64,000 nucleotides of DNA from assembly GCA_950097015.1 (NCBI GenBank), contig CATNEN010000038.1, positions 930,001-994,000 on the forward strand, given 5' to 3'. Every line of letters begins with the position of its first letter. Position 1 is the first letter of the stretch. Positions 1-12,082 of this stretch are shown in pieces. The position numbers and the translations under genes were made by a program. This stretch comes from Macrostomum hystrix (taxonomy: Eukaryota; Platyhelminthes; Macrostomidae). The notes below the pieces were generated by a model that saw only the letters and a program-made list of their open reading frames with translations, was not told the DNA's origin and ran no database searches.

Positions 1-51
1 CCCATTGTCAGAACTCTGTTTCCTGAAGTGCAAGTGTAAATTAATTGTCAT

Positions 52-2495
52 GATAGTCGAATTTAAGCAGTATGTATTCAACTCAGTGTAACCACTGATG
101 AATCCGTAAATGTACCCCCGCTTCAACAGTTCAGATGGTCAACTATAAGCAGTATATATTCAACTCAGTGTAACCACTGATGAATCCGTAAATGTACCCC
201 CACTTCAACAGTTCAGATAGTCAACTATAAGCCGTATATATTCAACTCAGTGTAACCACTGATGAATCCGCAAATGTACCCCCACTTCAACAGTTCAGAT
301 AGTCAACTATAAGCCGTATATATTCAACTCAGTGTAACCACTGATGAATCCGTAAATGTACCCCCGCTTCAACAGTTCAGATGGTCAACTATAAGCCGTA
401 TATATTCAACTCAGTGTAACCACTGATGAATCCGTAAATGTACCCCCACTTCAACAGTTCAGATAGTCAACTATAAGCCGTATATATTCAACTCAGTGTA
501 ACCACTGATGAATCCGTAAATGTACCCCCACTTCAACAGTTCAGATAGTCAACTATAAGCAGTATATATTCAACTCAGTGTAACCACTGATGAATCCGTA
601 AATGTACCCCCACTTCAACAGTTCAGATAGTCAACTATAAGCAGTATATATTCAACTCAGTGTAACCACTGATGAATCCGTAAATGTACCCTCACTTCAA
701 CAGTTCAGATAGTCAACTATAAGCAGTATATATTCAACTCAGTGTAACCACTGATGAATCCGTAAATGTACCCCCACTTCAACAGTTCAGATAGTCAACT
801 ATAAGCCGTATATATTCAACTCAGTGTAACCACTGATGAATCCGTAAATGTACCCCCACTTCAACAGTTCAGATAGTCAACTATAAGCCGTATATATTCA
901 ACTCAGTGTAACCACTGATGAATCCGTAAATGTACCCCCACTTCAACAGTTCAGATAGTCAACTATAAGCCGTATATATTCAACTCAGTGTAACCACTGA
1001 TGAATCCGTAAATGTACCCCCACTTCAACAGTTCAGATAGTCAACTATAAGCAGTATATATTCAACTCAGTGTAACCACTGATGAATCCGTAAATGTACC
1101 CCCACTTCAACAGTTCAGATAGTCAACTATAAGCCGTATATATTCAACTCAGTGTAACCACTGATGAATCCGTAAATGTACCCCCACTTCAACAGTTCAG
1201 ATAGTCAACTATAAGCCGTATATTCAACTCAGTGTAACCACTGATGAATCCGTAAATGTACCCCCACTTCAACAGTTCAGATAGTCAACTATAAGCCGTA
1301 TATATTCAACTCAGTGTAACCACTGATGAATCCGTAAATGTACCCCCACTTCAACAGTTCAGATAGTCAACTATAAGCCGTATATATTCAACTCAGTGTA
1401 ACCACTGATGAATCCGTAAATGTACCCCCACTTCAACAGTTCAGATAGTCAACTATAAGCCGTATATATTCAACTCAGTGTAACCACTGATGAATCCGTA
1501 AATGTACCCCCACTTCAACAGTTCAGATAGTCAACTATAGGCCGTATATATTCAACTCAGTGTAACCACTGATGAATCCGTAAATGTACCCCCACTTCAA
1601 CAGTTCAGATAGTCAACTATAAGCAGTATATATTCAACTCAGTGTAACCACTGATGAATCCGTAAATGTACCCTCACTTCAACAGTTCAGATAGTCAACT
1701 ATAAGCCGTATATATTCAACTCAGTGTAACCACTGATGAATCCGTAAATGTACCCCCACTTCAACAGTTCAGATAGTCAACTATAAGCAGTATATATTCA
1801 ACTCAGTGTAACCACTGATGAATCCGTAAATGTACCCTCACTTCAACAGTTCAGATAGTCAACTATAAGCCGTATATATTCAACTCAGTGTAACCACTGA
1901 TGAATCCGTAAATGTACCCCCACTTCAACAGTTCAGATAGTCAACTATAAGCAGTATATATTCAACTCAGTGTAACCACTGATGAATCCGTAAATGTACC
2001 CTCACTTCAACAGTTCAGATAGTCAACTATAAGCCGTATATATTCAACTCAGTGTAACCACTGATGAATCCGTAAATGTACCCCCACTTCAACAGTTCAG
2101 ATAGTCAACTATAAGCCGTATATATTCAACTCAGTGTAACCACTGATGAATCCGTAAATGTACCCCCACTTCAACAGTTCAGATAGTCAACTATAAGCCG
2201 TATATATTCAACTCAGTGTAACCACTGATGAATCCGTAAATGTACCCTCACTTCAACAGTTCAGATAGTCAACTATAAGCAGTATATATTCAACTCAGTG
2301 TAACCACTGATGAATCCGTAAATGTACCCTCACTTCAACAGTTCAGATAGTCAACTATAAGCCGTATATATTCAACTCAGTGTAACCACTGATGAATCCG
2401 TAAATGTACCCTCACTTCAACAGTTCAGATAGTCAACTATAAGCAGTATATATTCAACTCAGTGTAACCACTGATGAATCCGTAAATGTACCCCC
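52..2495. repeat. 82-bp tandem satellite, about 30 copies
   Basis: An 82-bp unit repeats head to tail with very little divergence. Each unit contains the small inverted repeat CAGTG-TAAC-CACTG. Recurrent variants are gcag versus gccg, and CCCCC versus CCCTC. One unit, near 1220, lacks two bases (80 bp). The copies near 120 and 366 share a rarer variant (cccccg plus gatggtc) and lie 246 bp apart, exactly three units, which suggests multi-unit duplication. No gene is seen in it. Confidence 0.97.
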
Positions 2496-3062
2496 TAAGT
2501 TTGTAGAACAGGTGCACATCTGGAATCGCGCATGCCGTTATTGGATAGCCCCTGATGTGCCGTCAAAAATTCAGCATCCGAAACTTAAAAAAATAACGAT
2601 ATTCGCACTTCAAAAAACTAACTTTTAGCTTTTGATGAATAAAATTGCTAATTTTCTAAAACGCATAACAAAAATTAAGAGATTTTAAAGCTAAGGCCCT
2701 ATTTGGCTATCACCGGGGTCGGTATGTTTTACACTTGCTTCCGTTAGAAGCTCATAGCGGATGAAAGTTACGGGATAGATGAAGTTGAGGGTAGAAGCTT
2801 GCCCACTGAGCTCAGGCAGAATGCCGAATAAAATAAAGAACGCTGATAATAGAAAGGCCAAAAGTATTAAAATTGGTGAGCGTAATGTCTTTTGCTCGCC
2901 TCAGATTTGAACTCAAGTGACTCTGGGTTTTCGCTCATGCAAGTAATAGCTGGTTTACTAATAACGCAGACTCAAACCACACAAGGGATGATTCACACGA
3001 AGGAATAAACGACTCAATGAACTTAATAAACAGGTTAGAGCCTAATAAACAAATAAACACAG
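2496..3062. other. Noncoding, nothing recognised
   Basis: Unique AT-rich sequence after the satellite. No exon with credible splice sites or protein similarity was seen. Confidence 0.5.
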
Positions 3063-3132
3063 AGGATAAGCGAGGCTGCTTACTAATAGAATTGATAAGG
3101 TGATGCTGCTTACTCATAAAATTGATAAGGGT
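3063..3132. repeat. 30-bp minisatellite, short copy 1
   Basis: About two units of a 30-bp repeat (core attgataaggtgatgctgct). It is preceded by cagaggataagcgaggctgc and followed by gggtttcaaacaatttt. The same flanks surround the longer copy near 4.3 kb, so the two are a duplicated module. Confidence 0.8.
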
Positions 3133-3697
3133 TTCAAACAATTTTCCTAAGATCTGCGTCTAGCACCAGCAGCAGATAATCAACAACAGCGTTAATAGCA
3201 AAAATGACAACACAAATTATTGCACTTTTAGCAGCTGCGGCAGCCAGTCGGTGACGAAACTTGTCTTAGAGCCGCACCTCGGCATAGCTCAGCAGGATAA
3301 GGTCGTAGCAACATCCGTAGTCCCACGTAGTCTCCGTAGTCTGCTAGTTAGTAATAAAAAATTGAAAATTATGAAAAATATATTTAAGTTTTTTAATAAA
3401 TAAAATTAATAAATAATAAATAAATAGAGCAGAGAAGTAAAATCAGGGACATTCCATCGTGGGCCAATTCCTTATATACTTATTTATAACAAACATATTT
3501 ATAACGAACGTTTCAATAATATATAAAATACAAACTACAAACCAAGATTAAATTAAGTTAACGGATGCGCACCTGACATGACTTATAGACTTTTCTTTGG
3601 GTTTTAGTTGTCCCTGGCTGTGGCCCAGGTGAAACTGCTCCGGGAAGCTGCTGATTAGCCACTGCAGAGCTAACGCTGCGGCTGCCTCATGGAATGG

Positions 3698-4003
3698 CTA
3701 GAGCAGCCAATCAAACATGTCGACACCGGTGACGCCCATCTGAAGTGGTCCCAGACCCTCTGACTTGGCCACCAGCTGGAACACGTCCATGGCGGCAAGA
3801 AGGTCGCTGCCTGGGCCGCAGCCGAGTGACAGGACCTCATAGCTGGTGCTGCTGGTGTATGAGCCCATGATGGCGTCATAGAGCTCAGCTTGAATCAGCT
3901 GGCGAATGGACAACCGCTTCTTCGGGAGCTCGCACACTGTGTATGCGGCCCTAAATTCACTAGATTGGTAGAACCCTAAGTTTCCTTTGTCGCCTGACTG
4001 ACT
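3698..4003 (-). pseudogene. Methyltransferase-like exon, probably broken
   Basis: Read on the minus strand, a 3' splice site (ttttgttttccag) at 4004 opens a reading frame of about 100 residues. It contains GCGPGSD, which looks like the glycine-rich SAM-binding motif I of class I methyltransferases, preceded by a short beta strand (YEVLSL). The frame ends at TAG (3698-3700), but the same frame stays open for about 45 more codons after that stop, which hints at a nonsense mutation. Another minus-strand stretch near 3265-3310 reads YDLILLSYAEV, like a later methyltransferase strand, and may be a further exon. The specific family is not recognised. It could also be a real last exon of a truncated protein. 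Confidence 0.35.
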
Positions 4004-4048
4004 GGAAAACAAAAGTAGAATATTTTACTAATTTCAACAAAAATGTTT
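4003..4048 (-). repeat. Duplicated intron 3' end (copy at 4672-4718)
   Basis: About 44 bases covering the intron end and 3' splice site of the methyltransferase-like exon recur almost exactly at 4672-4718. There the acceptor is followed by a different, unrecognised sequence. This supports a local segmental duplication that also carried the 30-bp repeats. Confidence 0.7.
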
Positions 4049-4268
4049 TTAAAATATATTTTGTGAGCACAGGCTATGGAATCTGAGTCTCTACAGCACC
4101 TGAGTCTATCCTATCTAGGCCAATGAGATCTGAGTCTATGCCATGAATTTCTATCTGAGTATGAAAAGGCAAAATAATGAAAATAGGAGACAAACACATC
4201 AAACACATTGAGATTAACCCGGCTTAATTATATAATAATTAATTAAGAAGTCATATTGCTTAAAAAAA

Positions 4269-4405
4269 CACAGAGGATAAGCGAGGCTGCTTACTAATAG
4301 AATTGATAAGGTGATGCTGCTTACTAATAAAATTGATAAGGTGATGCTGCTTACTAATAGAATTGATAAGGTGATGCTGCTTACTCATAGAATTGATAAT
4401 GTTTA
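4269..4405. repeat. 30-bp minisatellite, short copy 2
   Basis: About four units of the same 30-bp repeat as at 3063-3132, with the same left and right flanks. The units differ by single bases (actaatag, actcatag, actaataa). Confidence 0.85.
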
Positions 4406-4779
4406 ACGGGTTTCAAACAATTTTACTAAAGCACTCCCGCTGGCGCACCGGCTCGATGTCATTGTCAATGACGAATATTCGGCTGCCAAGTCTTAACACG
4501 TGAAACAAAGCAACTATGATGATTTCTAGAGAAGCATCATAGTTGCTTCTATGATGCTGCAGCAGCAGTCAGTCAGCAGTCAGCCAGTCAGTGACTGATC
4601 TACCAGACTGGATGCTCGTTGACACTACGTACTTTCCCTCCGAGGTCCACATCGCCGAACTGGCTGGCGGGCTGGAAAACAAAAGTAGAATATTTTACTA
4701 ATTTCAACAAATATGTTTTTAGAGAGGCAGTCGATATCGAAATAATTATGGAAATTCGTCAGTAATAAGATAGGGCTTA

Positions 4780-4948
4780 TAGGGCCCGACTTTCTCATCG
4801 TCTGGCAGTGTACACTATCGCTGTGCCCCTAAGTCTTCTCTCCGCGGCTGCGTTCAAAATGAATGTGGCCTCGCCGCGGAATCGAGCTCAGGGACCTCGG
4901 TGCGAGAGGCCAACGCGTTAGACCGATTTGCCACTCACCCGGCCCTAA
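4780..4948 (-). mobile_element. SINE family A, partial copy
   Basis: On the minus strand this begins with a tRNA-like region carrying a box A-like motif (TGGCAAATCGG) and a box B-like motif (GAGCTCGATTCC), followed by the family's body. It matches the full-length copy at 52925-53275 but is truncated at its 3' end. Confidence 0.8.
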
Positions 4949-6095
4949 CCAATGTTACAAGCTCATTGAGTAGGAATTTTGTAGCTTATCTCAGCTGTTT
5001 ACTACACAAAATGATTGAAGCAAACAACAATTTTTTTCTAATTGTTGCTTTATTTGAATGGAATAAAATGAGCATATGATGAGCAGCGATAAGTAAATAA
5101 CAAAACAGAGCATTAGTAGAGCTAACATTAACACAATACAAGAACGGTACGTTTTTTGTATTTTACTACTGCAATATCTATAAGAAAGTATTAAAATAAC
5201 AGTGCACTATATCTGAATAACAATTTTATATTAATTAATAAAGGTTTGTACTAGCTAACTATATTTTTGTAGAAAGCTTTGCACGTTAAAAAAAAGAACG
5301 GGAATTTAATTTGGCATAGAATTTAATTAGCGAGACATTGTAAACATATATGCTCATACTTAATTACATTCGTGGAGCTTAGTAAAATAACTTTCGGAGC
5401 ACTAACACAAGCTCCAAAATTTATGGCAATCATTTTTCATCTCCATTTTTGGATATTTTCATTTTGAATTAGTGCTACTGATACTGATACTGATACTGGC
5501 ACTGCTACTGACGTGTCAGAAAGACGTGGCAGTGTCTATGGAAAGTGTGAACGAACTGTTCTGTGTTTTATTGTTTAAAATCATTTTCATAGATTTTTGA
5601 GCTTGTGTAACACTACCCCTGACCTTCGCGCACGTTTCTTGCTGCAGCTCCTGAATAGAAAAAGATATGAACATGATTTTAATTTTGTTTTCTTTCTGAC
5701 AAAATTTCCTTTCATTTGACACCATGGGCGTGAAATTTCATGGCTCCGTTGAAGAGCAACGTTGGACATTCCGGGAACTTTTGGGACACCCCTCGTAATA
5801 TTTATAAAAAATCGAATGCTTTTAGTTCAGAAAAACACACGCAAAGGATGAATGTATAAGTACTTATAGGCATTGTAGTTTACAGACAAGCAAGCGGCGA
5901 CAAAAATCGCAGTTTTTATCTTACTGAGTACGGAGATACACCCGAATTAGTATTAGTAAAAACTAAAATTATTAATCGTTTAAAGTCATTTTTACCATAA
6001 AAAAACTAAAAAAATTAAAAAGCAGCTGTCGCATTTTCGCTAGAGAAAAACGAACAAAACTTGCCTAATTTTCTACCTAAATAAATGTTAGCCCA
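4949..6095. other. AT-rich noncoding
   Basis: No supported gene. It holds short (CTGATA)-like repeats near 5475. On the minus strand near 5660 there is a possible 3' splice site (ctttttctattcag) followed by a 40-odd residue open frame that resembles nothing I know. Confidence 0.4.
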
Positions 6096-6903
6096 TCAAT
6101 GTACGCCGGCACCATTGTTGCCAATGCCACCGGTGCCGCTCTCGCCTAGCAACAGCCGCGAGTCGTCCATCAGGCTGGGCTGCGGTCTCTTAGCAACCAA
6201 TGCGCGAGGCAGCTTGTCGTGGTACAACTGATAGACGTCACGGTCGGCCGGACAGCTACAACGGAAGGCCTCGCATTCGTACATGGCCGAATAATAGGCT
6301 TGCAGATGCTGCAGCTCTGATGGCACATCGAAGTCGCGATAGAACTGAAATGTATCGACGATGCGAACAATTGAATCACGCCTGTCTCATCTCTCTGATC
6401 TCACCCAAGACGTCTCATCTCTCCGATCTCACCTCACCCCTGTCTCGTCTCTCCGATCTCACCTCACCCCTGTCTCATCTCTCCTCTGTCTAATCTGAAC
6501 ACTGTCACATGCATCTTGGCCCTGATTCATGTCTTCACTGTCTCATATCTTCCCTGTTTTATCTCCCGTCTTATCTCTCCTCTGTATAAAACTGTGCCGT
6601 GTCTTACATCTTCCATGTCACATCTCTCGCCTGTCTCATCTTTATCCTGTCTCATCTCTTTCCTATCTGATTTCACAGTCAATACCGACCCGCATTCATT
6701 TTAGAATCTATCTTTAGCCCGCTGGAGCTAAATAGACTCTGAGATTAAAAAAGCATTCGAACCCTGGCAGACAAACAGGGAATTCTACCTTAGCGGCCAT
6801 TTTCAGATGATGCAGTTTAGGCATGAGTTGGCAATCCGCGTAGGTTAGCTCATCTGAGAGCAGGTAGCGACAACTTAGCGACAATTTGTACATGTGGTTC
6901 GGA
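6096..6903 (-). CDS. CLIC/EXC-4 family protein, last two exons
   Basis: CLIC proteins are GST-fold proteins that can insert into membranes as chloride channels and act in tubulogenesis (EXC-4 in nematodes). Two minus-strand exons are seen. Exon 6903-6789 encodes RYLLSDELTYADCQLMPKLH, matching the CLIC helix with LADC and LMPKLH. Exon 6344-6096 starts FYRDFDVPSEL and contains CSCPADRDVYQLY, matching the conserved YLSNAY...CPAD region near the CLIC C terminus; it then has a short unrelated tail ending at TGA/TAG-type stop 6096-6098. The join is in phase 0, with gtagaa donor and atttcag acceptor. The 5' edge of the first exon is uncertain. The N-terminal thioredoxin-fold exons are not visible upstream, where only minisatellites and another gene lie. 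So either they are far away or this is a truncated copy. Confidence 0.82.
6377..6700. repeat. Degenerate ctgtctcatctctc minisatellite
   Basis: Irregular repeats of cccctgtctcatctctcc-like sequence within the CLIC intron. The motif is the reverse complement of the 16-bp unit at 62.24-62.8 kb. Confidence 0.75.
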
Positions 6904-6959
6904 CTGCGCGGCTTCGGTCGATACTTAAGGCGCAGAGGCTCAACTGGATCACACCATCA

Positions 6960-7346
6960 GCAACATCACCTCATCAATTCTATGTGACAGCAGCATCATA
7001 TTATCAATTCTATAAGTTAGCAACATCATATTATCAATTCTATAAGTCAGCAGCATCATATTATCAATTCTATGTGACAGCAGCATCATATTATTAATTC
7101 TATGTGACAGCAGCATCATATTATCAATTCTGTAAGTCAGCAGCATCATATTATCAATTCTATGTGTCAGCAGCATCATATTATCAATTCTATGTGACAG
7201 CAGCATCATATTATCAATTCTATAAGTCAGCAGCATGATATTATCAATTCTATGTGACAGCAGCATCATATTATCAATTCTATAAGTCAGCAGCATCATA
7301 TTATCAATTCTATGAGTCAGCAGCATCATATTATCAATTCTATGTG
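6960..7346. repeat. 30-bp minisatellite, about 13 units
   Basis: Tandem 30-bp units (core cagcatcatattatcaattc). The reverse complement matches the 30-bp units at 3.06 and 4.27 kb, so this is the same family in the opposite orientation. The long open frames through it (period of 10 residues) are repeat artefacts. Confidence 0.95.
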
Positions 7347-7442
7347 ACGTCTTGGCCAGTGCAAAAGATTGAAACGCGCACTGTTCACTTTCACGCCACG
7401 ATGAGGCGCGTCACGTTCGTGAAAGAAAAATTTATCTGACAA

Positions 7443-9475
7443 ATGCAGAGGGAAAATGTCAAAGCAATGAATGCACATTGACAATCCCAGCATTAGTTTT
7501 ATGCAGAGGAAAATGTCAAAGCAATGAATGCACATTGACAATCCCAGCATTAGTTTTATGCAGAGGGAAAATGTCAAAGCAATGAATGCACAGTGACAAT
7601 CCCAGCATTAGTTTTATGCAGAGGAAAAATGTCAAAGCAATGAATGCACAGTGACAATCCCAGCATTAGTTTTATGCAGAGGAAAAATGTCAAAGCAATG
7701 AATGCACAGTGACAATCCCAGCATTAGTTTTATGCAGAGGGAAAAATGTCAAAGCAATGAATGCACATTGACAATCCCAGCATTAGTTTTATGCAGAGGG
7801 AAAATGTCAAAGCAATGAATGCACATTGACAATCCCAGCATTAGTTTTATGCAGAGGGAAAATGTCAAAGCAATGAATGCACATTGACAATCCCAGCATT
7901 AGTTTTATGCAGAGGGAAAATGTCAAAGCAATGAATGCACAGTGACAATCCCAGCATTAGTTTTATGCAGAGGGAAAAATGTCAAAGCAATGAATGCACA
8001 TTGACAATCCCAGCATTAGTTTTATGCAGAGGGAAAAATGTCAAAGCAATGAATGCACATTGACAATCCCAGCATTAGTTTTATGCAGAGGGAAAATGTC
8101 AAAGCAATGAATGCACAGTGACAATCCCAGCATTAGTTTTATGCAGAGGGAAAAATGTCAAAGCAATGAATGCACAGTGACAATCCCAGCATTAGTTTTA
8201 TGCAGAGGGAAAATGTCAAAGCAATGAATGCACAGTGACAATCCCAGCATTAGTTTTATGCAGAGGGAAAAATGTCAAAGCAATGAATGCACAGTGACAA
8301 TCCCAGCATTAGTTTTATGCAGAGGGAAAAATGTCAAAGCAATGAATGCACAGTGACAATCCCAGCATTAGTTTTATGCAGAGGGAAAAATGTCAAAGCA
8401 ATGAATGCACAGTGACAATCCCAGCATTAGTTTTATGCAGAGGAAAAATGTCAAAGCAATGAATGCACAGTGACAATCCCAGCATTAGTTTTATGCAGAG
8501 GAAAAATGTCAAAGCAATGAATGCACATTGACAATCCCAGCATTAGTTTTATGCAGAGGAAAAATGTCAAAGCAATGAATGCACAGTGACAATCCCAGCA
8601 TTAGTTTTATGCAGAGGAAAAATGTCAAAGCAATGAATGCACATTGACAATCCCAGCATTAGTTTTATGCAGAGGAAAAATGTCAAAGCAATGAATGCAC
8701 AGTGACAATCCCAGCATTAGTTTTATGCAGAGGAAAAATGTCAAAGCAATGAATGCACATTGACAATCCCAGCATTAGTTTTATGCAGAGGGAAAAATGT
8801 CAAAGCAATGAATGCACAGTGACAATCCCAGCATTAGTTTTATGCAGAGGAAAAATGTCAAAGCAATGAATGCACATTGACAATCCCAGCATTAGTTTTA
8901 TGCAGAGGAAAAATGTCAAAGCAATGAATGCACAGTGACAATCCCAGCATTAGTTTTATGCAGAGGGAAAATGTCAAAGCAATGAATGCACATTGACAAT
9001 CCCAGCATTAGTTTTATGCAGAGGAAAAATGTCAAAGCAATGAATGCACATTGACAATCCCAGCATTAGTTTTATGCAGAGGGAAAAATGTCAAAGCAAT
9101 GAATGCACAGTGACAATCCCAGCATTAGTTTTATGCAGAGGAAAAATGTCAAAGCAATGAATGCACATTGACAATCCCAGCATTAGTTTTATGCAGAGGA
9201 AAAATGTCAAAGCAATGAATGCACATTGACAATCCCAGCATTAGTTTTATGCAGAGGGAAAAATGTCAAAGCAATGAATGCACAGTGACAATCCCAGCAT
9301 TAGTTTTATGCAGAGGAAAAATGTCAAAGCAATGAATGCACATTGACAATCCCAGCATTAGTTTTATGCAGAGGAAAAATGTCAAAGCAATGAATGCACA
9401 GTGACAATCCCAGCATTAGTTTTATGCAGAGGAAAAATGTCAAAGCAATAAATGCACATTGACAATCCCAGCAAT
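7443..9475. repeat. 57-59-bp minisatellite, about 35 units
   Basis: Near-identical units (core gtcaaagcaatgaatgcaca) vary mainly at two places: the run length after gcagag (ggaaaa versus gggaaaaa) and cattgac versus cagtgac. The variant order is irregular, as expected from unequal exchange. No coding potential. Confidence 0.97.
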
Positions 9476-9647
9476 ATTTGACAGAATATAGACTCTAGTA
9501 CCTGTAAAGATAGCAGCTCTCTGCACAGTGACTATTTTCGGCTGAAAACATTGAAAACCATAGCATATTGCATCTTAAATATTATACTATCTAATATTAA
9601 GCTATTGGCGTCGTGTGGGCCTCTAATAATTGTTTCATATTAAAATT

Positions 9648-10900
9648 TCATTCCGTTTGTCTAGTATCTAGTCTAAGCGTAATGTTGGGTGCAGAGCTCG
9701 CCCCATATAAAGATGACTGAGCAAGTCTATTTGCGTCATCTACAAATGGAGTATTGAAAGGATTAAAATTTGTTGAACTTTCACTTTCGTGAAAGTGTTG
9801 CCGATATTTCGCGGTTACAGAAGTCAGTGCCGTATCTCCTTCACTCTCCAAGTCACTTGTGGTGATATTATGGTAGTCATCGACTTGTAGCCCTTCTTCC
9901 ATCACTTGAGCCTGTTGTTGATGCAGATGAGAGGCACTTATTGGTGTATCATGATCAGGTGATACATCAATGGAAACTGAATTACAAAATGTCAGTTCTG
10001 TATTTTCGAGTTCCTTTAAAATGGCTACACATTTTTCTCTGGATAAGTGATGGGGGTCCTTCAATTCTGGAATGAATTTGCAACTTTTTCCGACAAGGCT
10101 CCATGGAATCTTGCCGTCGAAACCTGTCGCTGTTTTATGTGCAATTTTAGCCCTTAAAAAAAATTCTTGTCGCATTTTTTTCACATCGCTATAAACAGAA
10201 GCTAGGTTTCGTGGCTGACTAGTTTCAGCAAGCTGAACATCACTGCGCTCATTTGCCATATTTTGTTGTTCTGCTTTTTTCGCGTCATCCATTAGTTCTG
10301 CTATTTTATTTATATGGGGCTCCATAGCGCTTCTAACATTAGGCGATATGTCATTGGACGTGGTAAAATCGGTTCCACGTCGGGTTAATATAATAAGTAC
10401 GTATGTCTCACCTGTACGTTTTAAATCATTTACCACTTTTCTTATTTTCTTCTGCTGATTTTTAGCTTCTTCTTGAAGACGTCGCTTTTCTTCGATTGGC
10501 AGACTCATATACTCGCGACGCAGTTCGGCGGTCCACACTAGAATTAAAGGAAGATTTGAATTTTTAAATTTTACCAAAACATAGTGACTAATTATTATAT
10601 TTATTTATTTCTAGCTTTTATGTAAATTAATAGATGCACCCCACAGAGAATATAACATATGATGTAGCCTAGGAAATACAACAATATTCAAGACTTTTAG
10701 AAAAAAACAATGTTATGCTGCATAAATGGACTAAAATGTTTTGTATTAAAAATAATGCTGCCTACTCATACATTACTATTTCTTGAGTTCTAGTCTTACT
10801 ATATATCCCTGTAGTATATTTTTAAGTAATACTGACCATAAGAAAACTTACCTGCCTTTCCTTTGTTTTGCAAAAACACATTGGCACCAGTTAGAACCAT
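9648..10900 (-). CDS. Two-exon protein of unknown function
   Basis: Minus strand. Exon 10900-10852 starts at an ATG placed directly after a possible 3' splice site and encodes MVLTGANVFLQNKGKA. A gtaagt donor joins it in phase 1 to exon 10537-9648, whose acceptor is ctttaattctag. The product is about 312 residues. Residues 1-60 are basic and helical, with a PIEEKRRLQEEA stretch that recalls the last helix of an HMG box, though the match is weak. The rest is charged and polar, with a Ser/Asp-rich C-terminal half and no membrane segment. The ATG may be internal if an earlier exon exists. The codon use is AT-rich, unlike the other genes in the window. Function is not recognised; a domesticated transposon protein is possible. 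Confidence 0.5.
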
Positions 10901-11585
10901 CTGTGTGTAAGAAAAAAATTAGAATTACAAAATAAAACCATTTTATTGCACTATTTCTTATGCACTTTAATTTAAGACTCAAACTGAAATACGAAGCTTT
11001 AGTGCCTACTTTATGCTTTAAAATTTGAGTTAATTTAAATTTAAATTTCCTTTGTTTCTTTTTTTGGTTTGATAATCTCAATTTCTTATAATATAATCAG
11101 TACTGACCATAATAATCTTATTTCATCTTGTAACTCTTGTATTATGTATGCCTGTACCATAATAATATAAAAATATTATAGGGGTAGGGCCTAGTGAGAA
11201 TATTATGTCACAAAAGGGTTGCTGTTCTATAAAAAGGTGTACAAGCGCATGGCATAAATTTACTTTTGTTTGCAAAATTATTTTTATGAATAAATTTAAA
11301 ATTGCGCTAAATGAAACAAAAAGTGCAGTGCAGAAACAATTCAGTTTATAGTATTCGTAACAATTCAGTTCAATTCAGTTCAGTTCAGTTTAGTTTAGTT
11401 TACTTGGCTGTTATATAGCCACAGGGTATATAGTGACAAATCTAGTAAAAAATGCTACAGAATGCTTGGAAGTTGGAAACTTGGAAATATTGCCTGATTG
11501 AAGTCACTAATAAAGGTTAGAAATGTAGCTGCGATTCTTTCTGCTCTTTGGATGCTGCCGAGCTGGTTATGGCCAAAGACAATTA

Positions 11586-12082
11586 TGAAAGGCAGTGCTT
11601 ATCCCCATGGTACCATAGAAATAATTTTTGTCTTATTCCTACAGTACAGTGGGAATAATTTCCTGCTTATCTGCACGGCACACTGACGAGATAGCTGTCC
11701 TATCTTCAACATAGCTCCAGAGATGCGTAAAGTAATAGACTGGATTATAGGCTTAGAAGGCTTGAGCTATAAGATTAGAAAAATACACACTTCAGTTGTA
11801 TTCTTTTAAATATATAAATAATAGCAATATATATTTTATATACTTAAAAAGCCACCGTATTGGTTAACTAATTGCGAAAAAAGCAGAAAACTTTTATTTG
11901 TTTACTTGCTTTTAAAAACCGGAAGAAAAAAAAATTGCAGTCACGATAAAAAGATAGATGATTAGGACAGCTATCTTATCAGTGTGCCGTGCGGATAAGC
12001 AGGAAATTATTCCCACGGTACCGTAGGAAAAAGACAAAAATTATTTCTACAGTACCATGGGGATAAGCACTGCCATTATGAA
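11586..12082. mobile_element. Fold-back element with about 125-bp inverted arms
   Basis: The arm at about 11586-11712 (ggcagtgcttatccccatgg and onward) is repeated in inverted orientation at about 11955-12082, with small differences, around an AT-rich centre. There is no transposase, so this is a MITE-like or fold-back element. Target duplications were not resolved. Confidence 0.7.

Noticed and set aside
52..2495. CTGATGA in each 82-bp unit suggested a satellite hammerhead ribozyme
   Set aside because: No GAAA box, no stem II and no pairing partners for stems I and III could be found within the unit on either strand.
52..2495. CRISPR array
   Set aside because: The repeats are continuous with no unique spacers, and the DNA is eukaryotic.
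5516..5725. Possible small last exon (minus strand)
   Set aside because: It has a plausible 3' splice site but no recognisable protein or linked exons.
6949..7329. 126-codon frame across the 30-bp repeat (also frames at 31.8-32.1, 48.9-49.4, 51.3-52.1, 62.2-62.8 and 63.4-64.0 kb)
   Set aside because: They are periodic artefacts of tandem repeats whose unit length keeps a frame open; they lack splice or start support and lie in introns or intergenic DNA.
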